Assembly (NCBI RefSeq): GCF_051433195.1 | Contig: NZ_JBHMFT010000002.1 | Coordinates: 1 to 64,000 of the forward strand | Direction: 5' to 3' | Source: Falsiroseomonas sp051433195 | Lineage (GTDB): Bacteria; Pseudomonadota; Alphaproteobacteria; Acetobacterales; Acetobacteraceae | DNA: 64,000 nucleotides | In this document: piece by piece, positions 1 to 9,700 of the stretch | Position numbering within the stretch: the first letter of the stretch is position 1 | How the letters are laid out: every line of letters begins with the position of its first letter | Program-made: the position numbers and the translations under genes | The notes under the pieces: generated by a model | Told to the model about the DNA's origin: nothing | The model's input: only the letters and a program-made list of their open reading frames with translations | Databases searched by the model: none

Positions 1-2052
1 ACCCCCGACCGCAATCTCCAGCCACCCGCGCGGGTCGAGCCGCGCGATGTCGCCGGGCAGCAGCAGCACCGTCGTCGTGTCGCTCTCCACGATCGCCGGG
101 CCGGGCACGGCCTGGCCGGGCGCCAGCGCCGTGAAGGCGAAGACCGGAATGTCGCGCAGCCCGCCGGCGATGTAGGCGCGGCGCTGCGCCATGGGCCTGG
201 CGGGAGGGCAGGCGGGTAGCGCCGCCACGGGCAGGGCCGGCAGGCGGCCGATGGCGGCGACGCGCGCCGTCACCAGCACCACCTCCTCGCCGCGCAGGGC
301 ATAGGTGAACAGCGCCTCGTGCCGGGCGTGGAAGGCCGAGGCCAATTGTTCCGGCAGGCCCGGCGCCTTCCACGGCACGGCATCCAGCGGCACGCCGACC
401 TCGAACACCTGCTCGCCATAGCGCATGTCGGCGCTGCGTCGGATGCCAGGGTCACCCGCGGGCATCCACTCCGCCATGCGGGCACGGGCGGCGGCTTCCA
501 GCTCCGCGAACAGCGCGCGCAGCGCGGGCTCCTCCGGCAGGCCGGTGCTGCCGACCAGGCTGCGGGACACCTCGTAGCGCAGGTCGGTCTGCAGCATCCC
601 CCAGGCGGACAGGCCGGCGGCCAGCAGCGGCACGGCAACCCGCGTCATGCCGAGGTCGCGCGCCACCGCGCTCGCGTGCAGGCCGGCCGCGCCGCCGAAG
701 GCCAGCAGGCAGAACCCGCGCGGATCGACGCCGCGGCGGACGGTGGCGACGCGGATGCCATCGGCCATGGCGACATTGGCCAGTGCGTGGATGCCGGCGG
801 CGCAGTCCACCATCGGAAGGCCCAGCACATCGCCGAGCCGCGCCACCGCCGCCTCGGCGGCCGCCATGTCCAGCGCGCGCCGGCCGCCGAGGAAGCGCGC
901 CGGGTCCAGGTAGCCGAGCACCAGGTTCGCATCCGTCACCGCCGGTTCCGTGCCGCCGGCGCCGTAGCAGGCCGGCCCCGGCACCGCCCCGGCGCTGCGC
1001 GGACCCACGCGCATCATGCCGCCCGCGCCGACATGCGCCAGCGATCCGCCGCCGGCGCCCAGCGTCACGATGTCGAGGCTCTCCAGCGCGATGCGCTCGC
1101 CGCCCACCACGCGGCCGCGGCCGAGCGCGGCTTCGCCCCCCTCGATCAGCGCGACATCGGTGGAGGTGCCGCCGACATCGAAGGTGACCAGGTTCTCGCC
1201 GAGCCCAGCGCGGGCCAGCGCCAGCCCGGCCGCGACGCCGCCGGCCGGGCCGGAGAGCGCCGTGCCGGCAGCCAGCCGCGCGGCCTCGCCGACCGGTGCG
1301 ACGCCGCCATGCGACAGGATGACGAACAGGGGCGCGGCCAGCCCCGCCTCCGCCAGCCGGGTCTCCAGCCGGCCGAGGTAGCGCGCGACGATCGGCCCGA
1401 CCGCGGCGTTCACCACGGTGGTGGAGAAGCGCTCGAATTCCTTGATTTGCGGCAGTACGTCGGAGGACAGGGTGACATAGGCCCCGGGCAGCGCCGCGGC
1501 GACGGCGGCGCCGGCCGCCTGTTCATGCGCCGGGCTGCGCCAGGCATGCAGCAGGCAGATCGCCACCGCCTCGACCTTCGCCGCCTTCAACGCGGCGATG
1601 GCGTCGGTGAGCGAGGAATCGTCCAGCGCCACCGCCACCTCGCCGGTGGCCAGGATGCGTTCGCGGAGGCCGAGGCGGAGGCGGCGCGGCACCAGCGGTT
1701 CCGGGGGTGACAGGCGCAGATCGTAGCGTTCGGGCTTCAGCCCCTCCCGCATCTCGATGATGTCGCGGTGGCCTTCCGTGGTCAGCATGCCGATGCGGGC
1801 GACGCGGCGTTCGAGCAGGGCGTTGGTGGCGACGGTGGTGCCGTGCACCAGGCGTTCCGTGCGCGCCAGCAGGTCGCGCAGCGTCACGCCGAGCAGCCCG
1901 GCCAGAACGGCGAGACCGTCGAGCACGCCGCGCGACTGGTCCTCCGGCGTCGTCGCCGCCTTGGCGAGGAGGGTGGCGCCATCGGCGCCGATGCAGACCA
2001 CGTCGGTGAAGGTGCCGCCGACGTCGCAGCCGATCCGGTAGGGCGCCTGCAT
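1..2052 (-). CDS. hyuA: Hydantoinase A / oxoprolinase subunit A family protein (3' end cut by window)
   Basis: This is the ATP-dependent subunit of the N-methylhydantoinase / 5-oxoprolinase / acetophenone-carboxylase family, which pairs with HyuB to open cyclic amides or carboxylate ketones in the cytoplasm. The first residues read MQAPYRIGCDVGGTFTD, the family's N-terminal nucleotide-binding glycine loop. HGTTVATNALLERR follows from residue 70, and FDVGGTSTDVALIE lies in the middle. The frame is open to base 1 (684 codons), close to the usual 680-700 residues, so only a few C-terminal residues are missing. The ATG shares one base with the hyuB stop (TGATG), so the two are translationally coupled. 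The family call is firm; the substrate is unknown. Confidence 0.9.
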   Translation of the reverse strand, partial: MQAPYRIGCDVGGTFTDVVCIGADGATLLAKAATTPEDQSRGVLDGLAVLAGLLGVTLRDLLARTERLVHGTTVATNALLERRVARIGMLTTEGHRDIIEMREGLKPERYDLRLSPPEPLVPRRLRLGLRERILATGEVAVALDDSSLTDAIAALKAAKVEAVAICLLHAWRSPAHEQAAGAAVAAALPGAYVTLSSDVLPQIKEFERFSTTVVNAAVGPIVARYLGRLETRLAEAGLAAPLFVILSHGGVAPVGEAARLAAGTALSGPAGGVAAGLALARAGLGENLVTFDVGGTSTDVALIEGGEAALGRGRVVGGERIALESLDIVTLGAGGGSLAHVGAGGMMRVGPRSAGAVPGPACYGAGGTEPAVTDANLVLGYLDPARFLGGRRALDMAAAEAAVARLGDVLGLPMVDCAAGIHALANVAMADGIRVATVRRGVDPRGFCLLAFGGAAGLHASAVARDLGMTRVAVPLLAAGLSAWGMLQTDLRYEVSRSLVGSTGLPEEPALRALFAELEAAARARMAEWMPAGDPGIRRSADMRYGEQVFEVGVPLDAVPWKAPGLPEQLASAFHARHEALFTYALRGEEVVLVTARVAAIGRLPALPVAALPACPPARPMAQRRAYIAGGLRDIPVFAFTALAPGQAVPGPAIVESDTTTVLLLPGDIARLDPRGWLEIAVGG

Positions 2053-3713
2053 CAGACCAGCCCCTCGGCGGCATCGGCGGCGCGGGCCGCCGGGTCGCGC
2101 CGGGCCGGGTCGCCCCAGCCGCCGCCGCCGCCGGACCGCACATGCAGCACGTCGCCGGGGGCCAGCGCGATGCCGGCTTCCTTGGTCCGCAGGTCGCGCG
2201 CCTCGCCCGCCACCGGCAGCAGCCGGTAGTGGTGCGGCGCGCCGTCCTGCCCGCCGAGCATCCCGGCGGCGCCGTGCCGCGCGCCGTCGCCCGCGGTATT
2301 GGCGCGGGCCGGGCCGGCGGTCTGCAGCACCAGCTCCAGCTCGCCGCCCAGGCCGCCGCGGTATTGGCCATCGCCGGCGGACCCGGCCAGGAATTCATGG
2401 CGGCGGAAGAACAGCGGAAAGCGCGCCTCCGCCATCTCCACGCTGCCGAATTTCAGGCCGCCGGCGGAATGCCACTCGCCGGCGCCGGACCAGCCATCGC
2501 CGGTCGCGTGGCCACCGCCGCCGGGGCGGGCGTGGAACAGGTGCCAGACGAATTTCCTGCCCGGACGCCGAGGGTCCTCGCCCTGGATCGCGATGCGGAA
2601 CCGCCTGCCCCAGCCGCCCATGGCGCGCTCCGGGCAGGCATGGGACAGCGCCTTGACCACCGCCTCGACGATCTCGTTGGAGCAGTGGCTGGTGCACAGC
2701 GTCACCGCCGCGCCGGGGGCGGCGCGCACCACCGTGCCCTCCCGGGCGATCACGGTCAGCGGGCGGAAGGCGCCGTCGTTCTTGGCCACCTCCGGGTCCA
2801 GCAGGTAGGCCAGCGCCATGCGCACGGCGCTGACCGTGTTGGGCCAGGAGGAATTGACGAAGCCGAGGGTCTGCGGGTCGCTGGCCGTCAAATCCACCAC
2901 CAGCGTGGCGCCCTGCTTGGTGACGGTGGCGCGGATCGTCACGTCCTCCGCGCCGTGGCCGTCATCATCCAGCACCGCCTCGCCGTGGTAGGTGCCGTCC
3001 GTCCAGCCGGAGATGATGCGGCCGGCATGCGCCTCGGCCAGGTCCAGGATGGCCTCCACCGCCGCGTTCAGCTTCGCGGCGCCGTGGCTGGCCAGCAGCG
3101 CTTCCAGCCGTTTCGCGCCGAGCCGGGCCGAACCCCACATCGCCATCAGGTCGCCGCGGAAATCGCGGGCGATGCGGGTGTTGAGCGCCAGCATGGCGAC
3201 CAGGTCCTCCCGCAGCGTGTCACCCTCGCCAAGGCGGATCGGCGGGATGCGGAGGCCCTCCTGCCAGATTTCGGTGGCGCCCGGGTTGTAGCCGCCATGG
3301 GTGGCGCCGCCGATGTCGGATTGGTGGGCGCGGACGACGCAGAGGAAGACCAGCGCGCCGTCCTCGAAGACGGGCAACACAATGGTCAAATCCGGCAGGT
3401 GGCTGCCGCCGTGCCAGGGGTCGTTCAGCAGGAAGCAGTCGCCCGGCCGCATGGCGCCGGGGAACGCCGCCAACACCGCCTCCGCCGCGAAGGGCATGGC
3501 GCCGACATGCACCGGGATGTGGTCCGCCTGCGCCACCAGCCGGCCACGCGCGTCGCACAGCGCGATGGAGAAATCGCGGGAGGAGTTCAGGATCTGGGAG
3601 GTCGCGGTGCGCAGCAGCGCCTCGCCCATCTCCTCGACCACCGCGCGAAAGCGGTTCTCCAGTACGGCGAGGGTGACGGGGTCGGGGCCGGTGTCTGGGG
3701 CGGTTTCGGTCAT
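2052..3713 (-). CDS. hyuB: Hydantoinase B / oxoprolinase subunit B family protein
   Basis: This is the partner subunit of the HyuA-type enzyme, 553 residues, which is normal for the family. Characteristic stretches are LNDPWHGGSHLPDLTIVLP and the later QEGLRIPPIRLGEG, both typical HyuB core motifs. The ATG at 3713 (MTETAPDTGPDPVTLAVLEN) is chosen because family members begin with a DPITL/VTLAVLEN-like segment; a longer in-frame start at 3794 would add 27 low-complexity residues. An AGGA lies 13 bases upstream. It is the first gene of a hyuB-hyuA operon that diverges from the acyl-CoA ligase at 3801. A second, unlinked hyuAB pair is present at 23833-27530. The substrate cannot be told from sequence. 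Confidence 0.9.
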   Translation of the reverse strand: MTETAPDTGPDPVTLAVLENRFRAVVEEMGEALLRTATSQILNSSRDFSIALCDARGRLVAQADHIPVHVGAMPFAAEAVLAAFPGAMRPGDCFLLNDPWHGGSHLPDLTIVLPVFEDGALVFLCVVRAHQSDIGGATHGGYNPGATEIWQEGLRIPPIRLGEGDTLREDLVAMLALNTRIARDFRGDLMAMWGSARLGAKRLEALLASHGAAKLNAAVEAILDLAEAHAGRIISGWTDGTYHGEAVLDDDGHGAEDVTIRATVTKQGATLVVDLTASDPQTLGFVNSSWPNTVSAVRMALAYLLDPEVAKNDGAFRPLTVIAREGTVVRAAPGAAVTLCTSHCSNEIVEAVVKALSHACPERAMGGWGRRFRIAIQGEDPRRPGRKFVWHLFHARPGGGGHATGDGWSGAGEWHSAGGLKFGSVEMAEARFPLFFRRHEFLAGSAGDGQYRGGLGGELELVLQTAGPARANTAGDGARHGAAGMLGGQDGAPHHYRLLPVAGEARDLRTKEAGIALAPGDVLHVRSGGGGGWGDPARRDPAARAADAAEGLV

Positions 3714-3784
3714 GCCCCGACGGTCCTGCCTGGGCTGGCATGCGTCAAGCGGGCGGTGGGTGGTCTGGCGGCCCTGGCGGCCCC

Positions 3785-3799
3785 GCCGCATCATGCGGC
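3785..3799. promoter_or_regulatory. 15-bp palindrome in the hyuB / acyl-CoA ligase divergent gap
   Basis: GCCGCATCATGCGGC is a perfect inverted repeat about a single central base. It ends two bases before the ATG of the ligase in an 87-bp divergent gap. On the minus strand a TTGACG (3748-3743) stands 17 bases from GACCGT (3725-3720), a possible hyuBA promoter. The palindrome could be an operator, but in DNA this GC-rich short palindromes arise by chance. Confidence 0.3.
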
Positions 3800-3800
3800 C

Positions 3801-5285
3801 ATGCCCCGGCCCACCACCCTGCCCGAGCTTCTGGAAAGCACCGCCGCCCGCGACCCGGACGGCCTCGCCTTCCCCGGCGTGACCTGGGCCGAGGCCGCCG
3901 CGCAGGTGCGCCGGATGGCGGGCGGCCTGGCTCGGGCGGGCATCGGCCCGGGCGACCGGGTGGCGGTGTTCCTGCCGAATCGCCCCGACTTCCTGCTGCT
4001 GCTGTTCGCCCTGGCCCGTCGCGGTGCCTGCGCGGTGATGCTGAACACGCGGTTCCGGGCGGTGGAGGTCGGCAATCTGCTGGCGCGCGCGCAGCCCGTC
4101 GCCATCGCGGTCGCGCGGGACTTCGCGACGGTGGATGCGGCGCAGGTCCTGCCGGGCCAGCCGGGCTCGCTGCGCCTGGTGCTCGGGATGGATGGGCTAG
4201 GGCAGGGGACGCTCGCCGGGCTGCCCGTGCTGCCGCGCGATGCGCTGCTGGCGGCCGGGGAGGCGCCGGACCTCGCCACGCCCGGGTCGGAATGCCTGAC
4301 CTTCACCACCTCCGGCACCACCGCCGGGCCGAAGCTGGTGCTGCACCGGCAGGCGGGCATCGCCGGCCACGCGGCGGATGTGGCGGCGCGGTTCCGCACT
4401 GATGCGCCGGGCGCCGCTGTGCTGGCGGCGGTGCCGCTGTGCGGGACCTTCGGCCTCAGCATGGCGCTGGCCGGCATGGCGGGCGGGGCGCGCATCGCCT
4501 GCATGGAGCGCTTCGACGCCGCGGCGGCGGATGCGCTGATCCGGGCGGAGGGCGTCACCCACATGGTCGGCGGCGACGACCTGCTGCTGAAGCTGGCCGA
4601 GGCCGCCGGCGGGCGCCCCTACGCCCCCTTTGCCTTCACCGGCTTCGCCGGCTTCCACGGCCAATCCGATCGGGTCATGGCGGCCTCGGACGCGCTGAAC
4701 CTCGCCGCCCGTGGCGTCTATGGCAGTTCGGAGGTGCAGGCCCTGTTCGCCGGCCAGGATGTCCACGGGCCGCACCGCGCGGTGGGCGGTGGCATGCCCA
4801 GCAGCGCGGCGGCGGAGTGGCGCATCGCCGAGGATGGCGAGCTGCTGCTGCGCGGCCCGTCCCTGTTCGACCGCTACCTCGGCGACCCCGAGGCCACCGC
4901 CCGCGCCATGACGCCCGAAAGCTGGTTCCGCAGCGGCGACCTGGCCGAGTCGCAGCCCGATGGCGGTTTCGCATTCCTGACCCGCCGCGGCGATGCGCTG
5001 CGGATCGGCGGCTTCCTGGTTTCGCCCGAGGAGATCGAGGGCTTCCTCCAGGCGCAGACCGGCGTCGCCGCGGCGCAGGTGGTGGAGGCGGGCGGGCGGC
5101 CCATCGCCTTCGTCATCCCGGCGCCGGGCTATGACGAGGCGGCCCTGATGGCCGCCTGCCGTGACAGGCTGGCGAAGTTCAAGGTGCCGGCGCGGATCGT
5201 GCCGCTCGATGCCTTTCCCGTGGTGGACGGCCCGAACGGTCCGAAGATCCAGCGCAACCGGCTGCGCGAGATGGCCGCCGGGTGA
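3801..5285 (+). CDS. AMP-dependent acyl-CoA ligase (ANL superfamily)
   Basis: It would adenylate a carboxylic acid and transfer it to CoA. The 494-residue protein is slightly shorter than typical acyl-CoA synthetases (500-560). The phosphate-binding loop reads FTTSGTTAGPKLVLH (about residues 170-184). A GVYGSSEVQALF segment stands where the family has its YGxTE motif, and the C-terminal hinge RRGDALRIGGFLVSPEEIE and the catalytic-lysine region GPNGPKIQRNRLREM are present. The ATG at 3801 is the only start in this frame close to the family N-terminus. Its stop overlaps the GTG of the MFS gene (GTGA), so the two form a small operon. The motifs do not reveal the acid used. Confidence 0.88.
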   Translation: MPRPTTLPELLESTAARDPDGLAFPGVTWAEAAAQVRRMAGGLARAGIGPGDRVAVFLPNRPDFLLLLFALARRGACAVMLNTRFRAVEVGNLLARAQPVAIAVARDFATVDAAQVLPGQPGSLRLVLGMDGLGQGTLAGLPVLPRDALLAAGEAPDLATPGSECLTFTTSGTTAGPKLVLHRQAGIAGHAADVAARFRTDAPGAAVLAAVPLCGTFGLSMALAGMAGGARIACMERFDAAAADALIRAEGVTHMVGGDDLLLKLAEAAGGRPYAPFAFTGFAGFHGQSDRVMAASDALNLAARGVYGSSEVQALFAGQDVHGPHRAVGGGMPSSAAAEWRIAEDGELLLRGPSLFDRYLGDPEATARAMTPESWFRSGDLAESQPDGGFAFLTRRGDALRIGGFLVSPEEIEGFLQAQTGVAAAQVVEAGGRPIAFVIPAPGYDEAALMAACRDRLAKFKVPARIVPLDAFPVVDGPNGPKIQRNRLREMAAG

Positions 5286-6697
5286 GCAGCGCAGCGCCAC
5301 GCGACCCCCGTATCGTCGCGGCCATCGTCGCCAGCGCGCTGTTCATGCAGAACCTGGACAGCAGCGTGGTCGCCACCGCGCTGCCGGCGATGGCGCGGGA
5401 CCTGGGGCGGGACCCGGTGCACCTGTCGGTCGCCATCACCTCCTACCTCGTCGCGCTGTGCGTCTTCATCCCGGTTTCCGGCTGGGTGGCGGACCGGTTC
5501 GGGCCGCGGCGGGTCTTCATGTGGGCGATCCTGGTCTTCACCGGCGCCTCCGCGCTGGTCGGCCTGTCGCAGGGCCTCGGCACGCTGGTCGCGGCGCGCA
5601 TCCTGCAGGGCCTGGGCGGGGCGATGATGGTGCCGGTCGGCCGGCTGCTGCTGCTGCGCCGCGTCAGCAAGGAGGAATTGCTGACGGCGATGACCTGGCT
5701 GACCATGCCCGCGCTGCTCGGCCCGGTCTTCGGCCCGCCGCTGGGAGGGCTGCTGACGGATGCCGTGTCCTGGCGCGCGGTGTTCTGGATCAACATCCCC
5801 GTCGGCGCACTCGGCCTGGTGCTGGTCTGGCGCTTCATCCCGGAGACCGAGGCGCAGGACCCCGGCCCGCTGGACAAGCGCGGCCTGACCCTGTGGGGCC
5901 TCGCCCTGGCGCTGCTGGTCAGCGGGCTGGAGACGATCGGCCGCGGCCTCGTGCCGCTGTGGGTGACGCTGGGCGCGCTGGCGCTCGGCAGCCTGGCGGC
6001 GCTGCTCGCGGTGCGGCATTCGCGGCGCGTGGCGCGGCCGGCGGTGGACCTCTCGCTGCTGAAGATTCCGACCTTCGGCATGCCGATGCTGAGCGGCACG
6101 CTGTTCCGGGTGGGGGCCGGCGCGCTGCCCTTCCTGCTGCCGCTGACGCTGCAACTGGCCTTCGGCCTCTCGGCCTCCGGCAGCGGGCTGGTGACCTTCG
6201 CGACGGCGCTCGGCGCGCTGGTGATGAAGCCGATGATCCGGCCGCTGCTGCGGCGCTTCGGCTTCCGCAGCGTGCTGGCGGTGAATGCGGTGCTGGCGGC
6301 GGCGGGCGTCGCGGTGTGCGCGCTGTTCGACCCCTCCTGGCCGCCGATCGCCTTGTTCGCGGTGCTGGCGGCGGGCGGGCTGTCGCGGTCGCTGCAATTC
6401 ACCTCCATGGCCACCATGGCCTTCGCCGACCTGCCGCAGAACCGGCTGGCGGCGGCGACCGCGATGACCGGCACCATCCAGCAATTCTCGGTGGCGCTCG
6501 GCGTGGTGCTGGGGTCGCTGACGCTGGCGGCCGGCACCTCCATCACCGGCGCCGCGCTGCCGGGGCTGCCGGAATTCCAGGCCGGCTTCGTCGTCGCCGG
6601 CCTGGTGATGCTGGCGGCGCTGCCCGGCGCATTGAGGCTGCCGCGGGATGCGGGCGCGCGGGTTTCGGGGCATCACGCGGTGCCGCCGCCCTCGTGA
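5282..6697 (+). CDS. MFS drug-efflux transporter, DHA2 / EmrB-QacA type
   Basis: A 471-residue inner-membrane secondary transporter that would export drugs or organic ions with the proton gradient. FMQNLDSSVVATALPAMARD is the DHA2 motif in TM1, GWVADRFGPRRVF is MFS motif A between TM2 and TM3, and GPVFGPPLGGLLTD is the antiporter motif C in TM5. Hydrophobic segments through the whole length fit 14 TM helices. It starts with GTG overlapping the stop of the upstream ligase, so its expression is probably tied to that gene. No MFP or outer-membrane partner is adjacent, unlike a classic emrAB set. The substrate is unknown. Confidence 0.9.
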   Translation: MSSAAPRDPRIVAAIVASALFMQNLDSSVVATALPAMARDLGRDPVHLSVAITSYLVALCVFIPVSGWVADRFGPRRVFMWAILVFTGASALVGLSQGLGTLVAARILQGLGGAMMVPVGRLLLLRRVSKEELLTAMTWLTMPALLGPVFGPPLGGLLTDAVSWRAVFWINIPVGALGLVLVWRFIPETEAQDPGPLDKRGLTLWGLALALLVSGLETIGRGLVPLWVTLGALALGSLAALLAVRHSRRVARPAVDLSLLKIPTFGMPMLSGTLFRVGAGALPFLLPLTLQLAFGLSASGSGLVTFATALGALVMKPMIRPLLRRFGFRSVLAVNAVLAAAGVAVCALFDPSWPPIALFAVLAAGGLSRSLQFTSMATMAFADLPQNRLAAATAMTGTIQQFSVALGVVLGSLTLAAGTSITGAALPGLPEFQAGFVVAGLVMLAALPGALRLPRDAGARVSGHHAVPPPS

Positions 6698-6778
6698 GGG
6701 CTTAACCCCCGGTCAAGACGCTTCACGCGGGCTGCCGCTGTGCCATGCTGGCGAAAACGCCGCACGCAGGAGCCTTCC

Positions 6779-9700
6779 ATGTCGCCTCGCTGGTTGCTGC
6801 CCGTGCTCCTCGTGCTGGCCTGGCTGCTGCCACAGCCGGCGGCGTCCTTCGAACTTCCCGGCCTGTCCAGCGACGCTTCCACCTATGAACAGTCGCTAAC
6901 CCGGCGCTTCCCGGCCGGCGGCACGGCGCAGCAGCGCAGCCAGGCCGAGACCCGCGCCCGCGCGGCCGAATCCCGCAACGACTGGGCCGCCGCGGCGGCG
7001 GCGTGGGAGGAACGGGTCGGCGCCGGCCAGGCGACGGCGGACCATTGGACCGCGCTGGCCTGGGCGCAGCTTCGCCGCACCCCGCCGGAGGCCAACCGTG
7101 CCCTGCGCGCCGGCTGGAACGCCTTCATGATGGTGCCGGGCGGCGAGCCCGAGATTCCCTCCCTGCTCGTGATGGCGGAGGCGCTGCGGCGGCTGGACCA
7201 GCCGATGTGGCAGATCCAGGCGCTGGAAGCGGTGGTGGAACGCGCGCCGCAGGACGCCAAGCAGCGCGAGACGCTGGCCGCCGCGCGCCGCGCCGCCGGC
7301 CTGCTGGTGCGCCGCATCACGACGGAGCCCGATGCGGAACCCGCGCGCGCCTGCCTGGCCTTCACCTCCGCCCCCGCCCGCCGCACCGATTGGCAGCCGC
7401 AGGACTGGCTGCGCGCGGAACCGGCCCTGCCGGAGATGTCGGTGACGCGGGAGGGGGACGCGATCTGCGTCGCCGGCCTGCCCTGGGGGACGACGACGCG
7501 GCTCGTGCTGCGCGCCGGCATGCCCGGGGAGGATGGGCTGCGCGTGCTGCGCGATGCCACCTATGCCATCGCCATGCCGAACCGCCCGGCCCGGATCGCC
7601 TTCGACAACCGCGCTTTCGTGCTGCCGCGCGGCCAGGACCCGCGCGTCACCGTCGCCACGGTGAACGTCACGGCGCTGACCCTCAAGCTGGTGCGGGTGA
7701 CGGAGCGCAACCTGGTGCCGCTGATGCGCGACTGGCGCCCGGGCCAGGCGATGGATGACTGGATGGCGGAGAACCTGTCCGAGGAGATGGGCCGCGTGGT
7801 CTGGGAAGGCCGCGCGGAGCTGCCCGCCACTGAGCCCAACCGCATGGCGCGCACCGCGCTGCCGCTGCCGGAGGCGCTGCGCAGCGCCGGGCCGGGGATG
7901 TATGTGCTGGTGGCGCGGCCGGGCGACGGCACGCGGCGCGGCGGCTCGGCCTCCCTGCCCGTGCTGGCGACGGATCTCGGCATCACGGCGTGGCAGGGCA
8001 CGCAGGGCATGGCCGTGCAGGTGCGCGGCTTCTCCGATGCCAGGGTCCGCGCCGAGGTCCGGGTGGCGCTGCTGGCGCGCAACAACGACATCCTGGCGGA
8101 GGCGGTGACCGGCGCGGATGGGATGGCGCGCTTCAACGGGGCCGTGCTGCGTGGTGCGGGCCAACTGGCGCCGGTCGCGGTGCAGGCTTTCTCCGGCGAG
8201 GATTTCGCGACATTGGACCTCGTGACGGGGGCCTTCGACCTGTCGGATCGCGGTGCCGCGGGCCGGCCGCATCCGGGGGCGCTGGACGCCTTCCTCTGGC
8301 TCGACCGCGGCATCTACCGCCCCGGCGAGGTGGTGCAGGTCGGCGCGCTGCTGCGCGATGCGGCGGGGCAGCCGGTGGACCTGCCGGCGCGGCTGCGCAT
8401 CCGCCGGCCGAACGGGCAGGTGTTCTTCGAGAGCGTGCCCGACCGGGTGGCGGGCGCGGCCTTCGTGGCGCCGGTGACGCTGTCCGCCAGCGCGCCGGTC
8501 GGCGCCTGGACGGTGGAGGTGCTGGCGGACCCCGCCGCGCCGCCGATCGGCAGCACCAGTTTTCGGGTCGACGCCTTCGTGCCGGAGCGGCTGGAGGTCA
8601 GCGCAGGCCCGGTCGCTGGGCCACTTGTGCCCGGGGAGGCGCTGGAGGTGCCGGTCGCCGCGCGCTTCCTGTATGGCGCGCCCGGCGGCGGGCTGACCGG
8701 CACGGCGGAACTGCGCCTCGCCGTGGATCCCGAGCCCTTCCCCGCCTGGCGCGGCTGGCAGTTCGGCTTGCAGGACGAGAGCTTCGCGCCGGACCTCGAG
8801 AGCTTCGAGATTCCGGAGACGGATGCGGAGGGCCGCGCCACCCTGTCCCTGCTGCTGCCGCAGGCCCCGGACACCACCAGGCCGCTGCGCGCCGATGTTT
8901 CGGTGCTGATGGCCGAGCCCGGTGGCCGCACCAGCGGCACGCGCCTGTCCCTGCCGGTGCGCGCCCGCGGCACGCTGCTGGCGATCCGCCCGGCCTTCGA
9001 GGGCGGCGCGGTGAATGACGGCGCCGAGGCCGCCTTCGAGATCGCCGCAATGAACCCGGCGGGCGAGGCCATCGCCGCGAAGCTGCGCCTGCGCCTGGTG
9101 CGCGAAAGGCCGGATTGGCGGATCGTGATGCGCGAACGCCTGGCCCGCTACGAGACGGTCTGGCGCGACGAACCGGTGGATTCGGCCGAGATCGAGGTGG
9201 CCCCGGGCCGCCCGGCGCGCTTCGCCCGTAACCTCGGCTTCGGCCGCTACCGGATCGAGGTCACCGAGCCGAACGGCCTCGCCATCGCCAGCATCCGCTT
9301 CCGCGCCGGCTGGGCGCAGGCCGAGGCGGCGGAGGTGCCGGACCGCGTCGACGTCGCCGCCGACCGTCGCGCCTATGCGGCCGGCGACACCGCGCGGCTG
9401 CGCATCACATCCCCCTTCGCTGGCCGCGCCAGCATCGCCGTGCTGACCGGCACCGTCGTCTCGGTGCGGGAGATCGAGGTGCCGGAGGCGGGGGCGGAAG
9501 TCGAGATTCCGGTCGATGCCGCCTGGGGGCCGGGCGCGCATGTTTCCGTCACGGTCTTCCGCCCGGGGAACGCGCCGGCCGGCCGTCCGGGGCGGGCGCT
9601 CGGGCTCGCCTGGATCGGGCTGGACCCGGCGGCGCGGCGACTGGAGGTGGCGATCGAGGCGCCGCCGCTGGCCCGGCCGCGCAGCCAGGTCGCCATCCCG

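Noticed and set aside
319..1710. 463-residue plus-strand open frame opposite hyuA
   Set aside because: It is an antisense shadow caused by high GC. Its product is Arg/Gln/Ala-rich with no family motifs, while the minus strand encodes clear HyuA.
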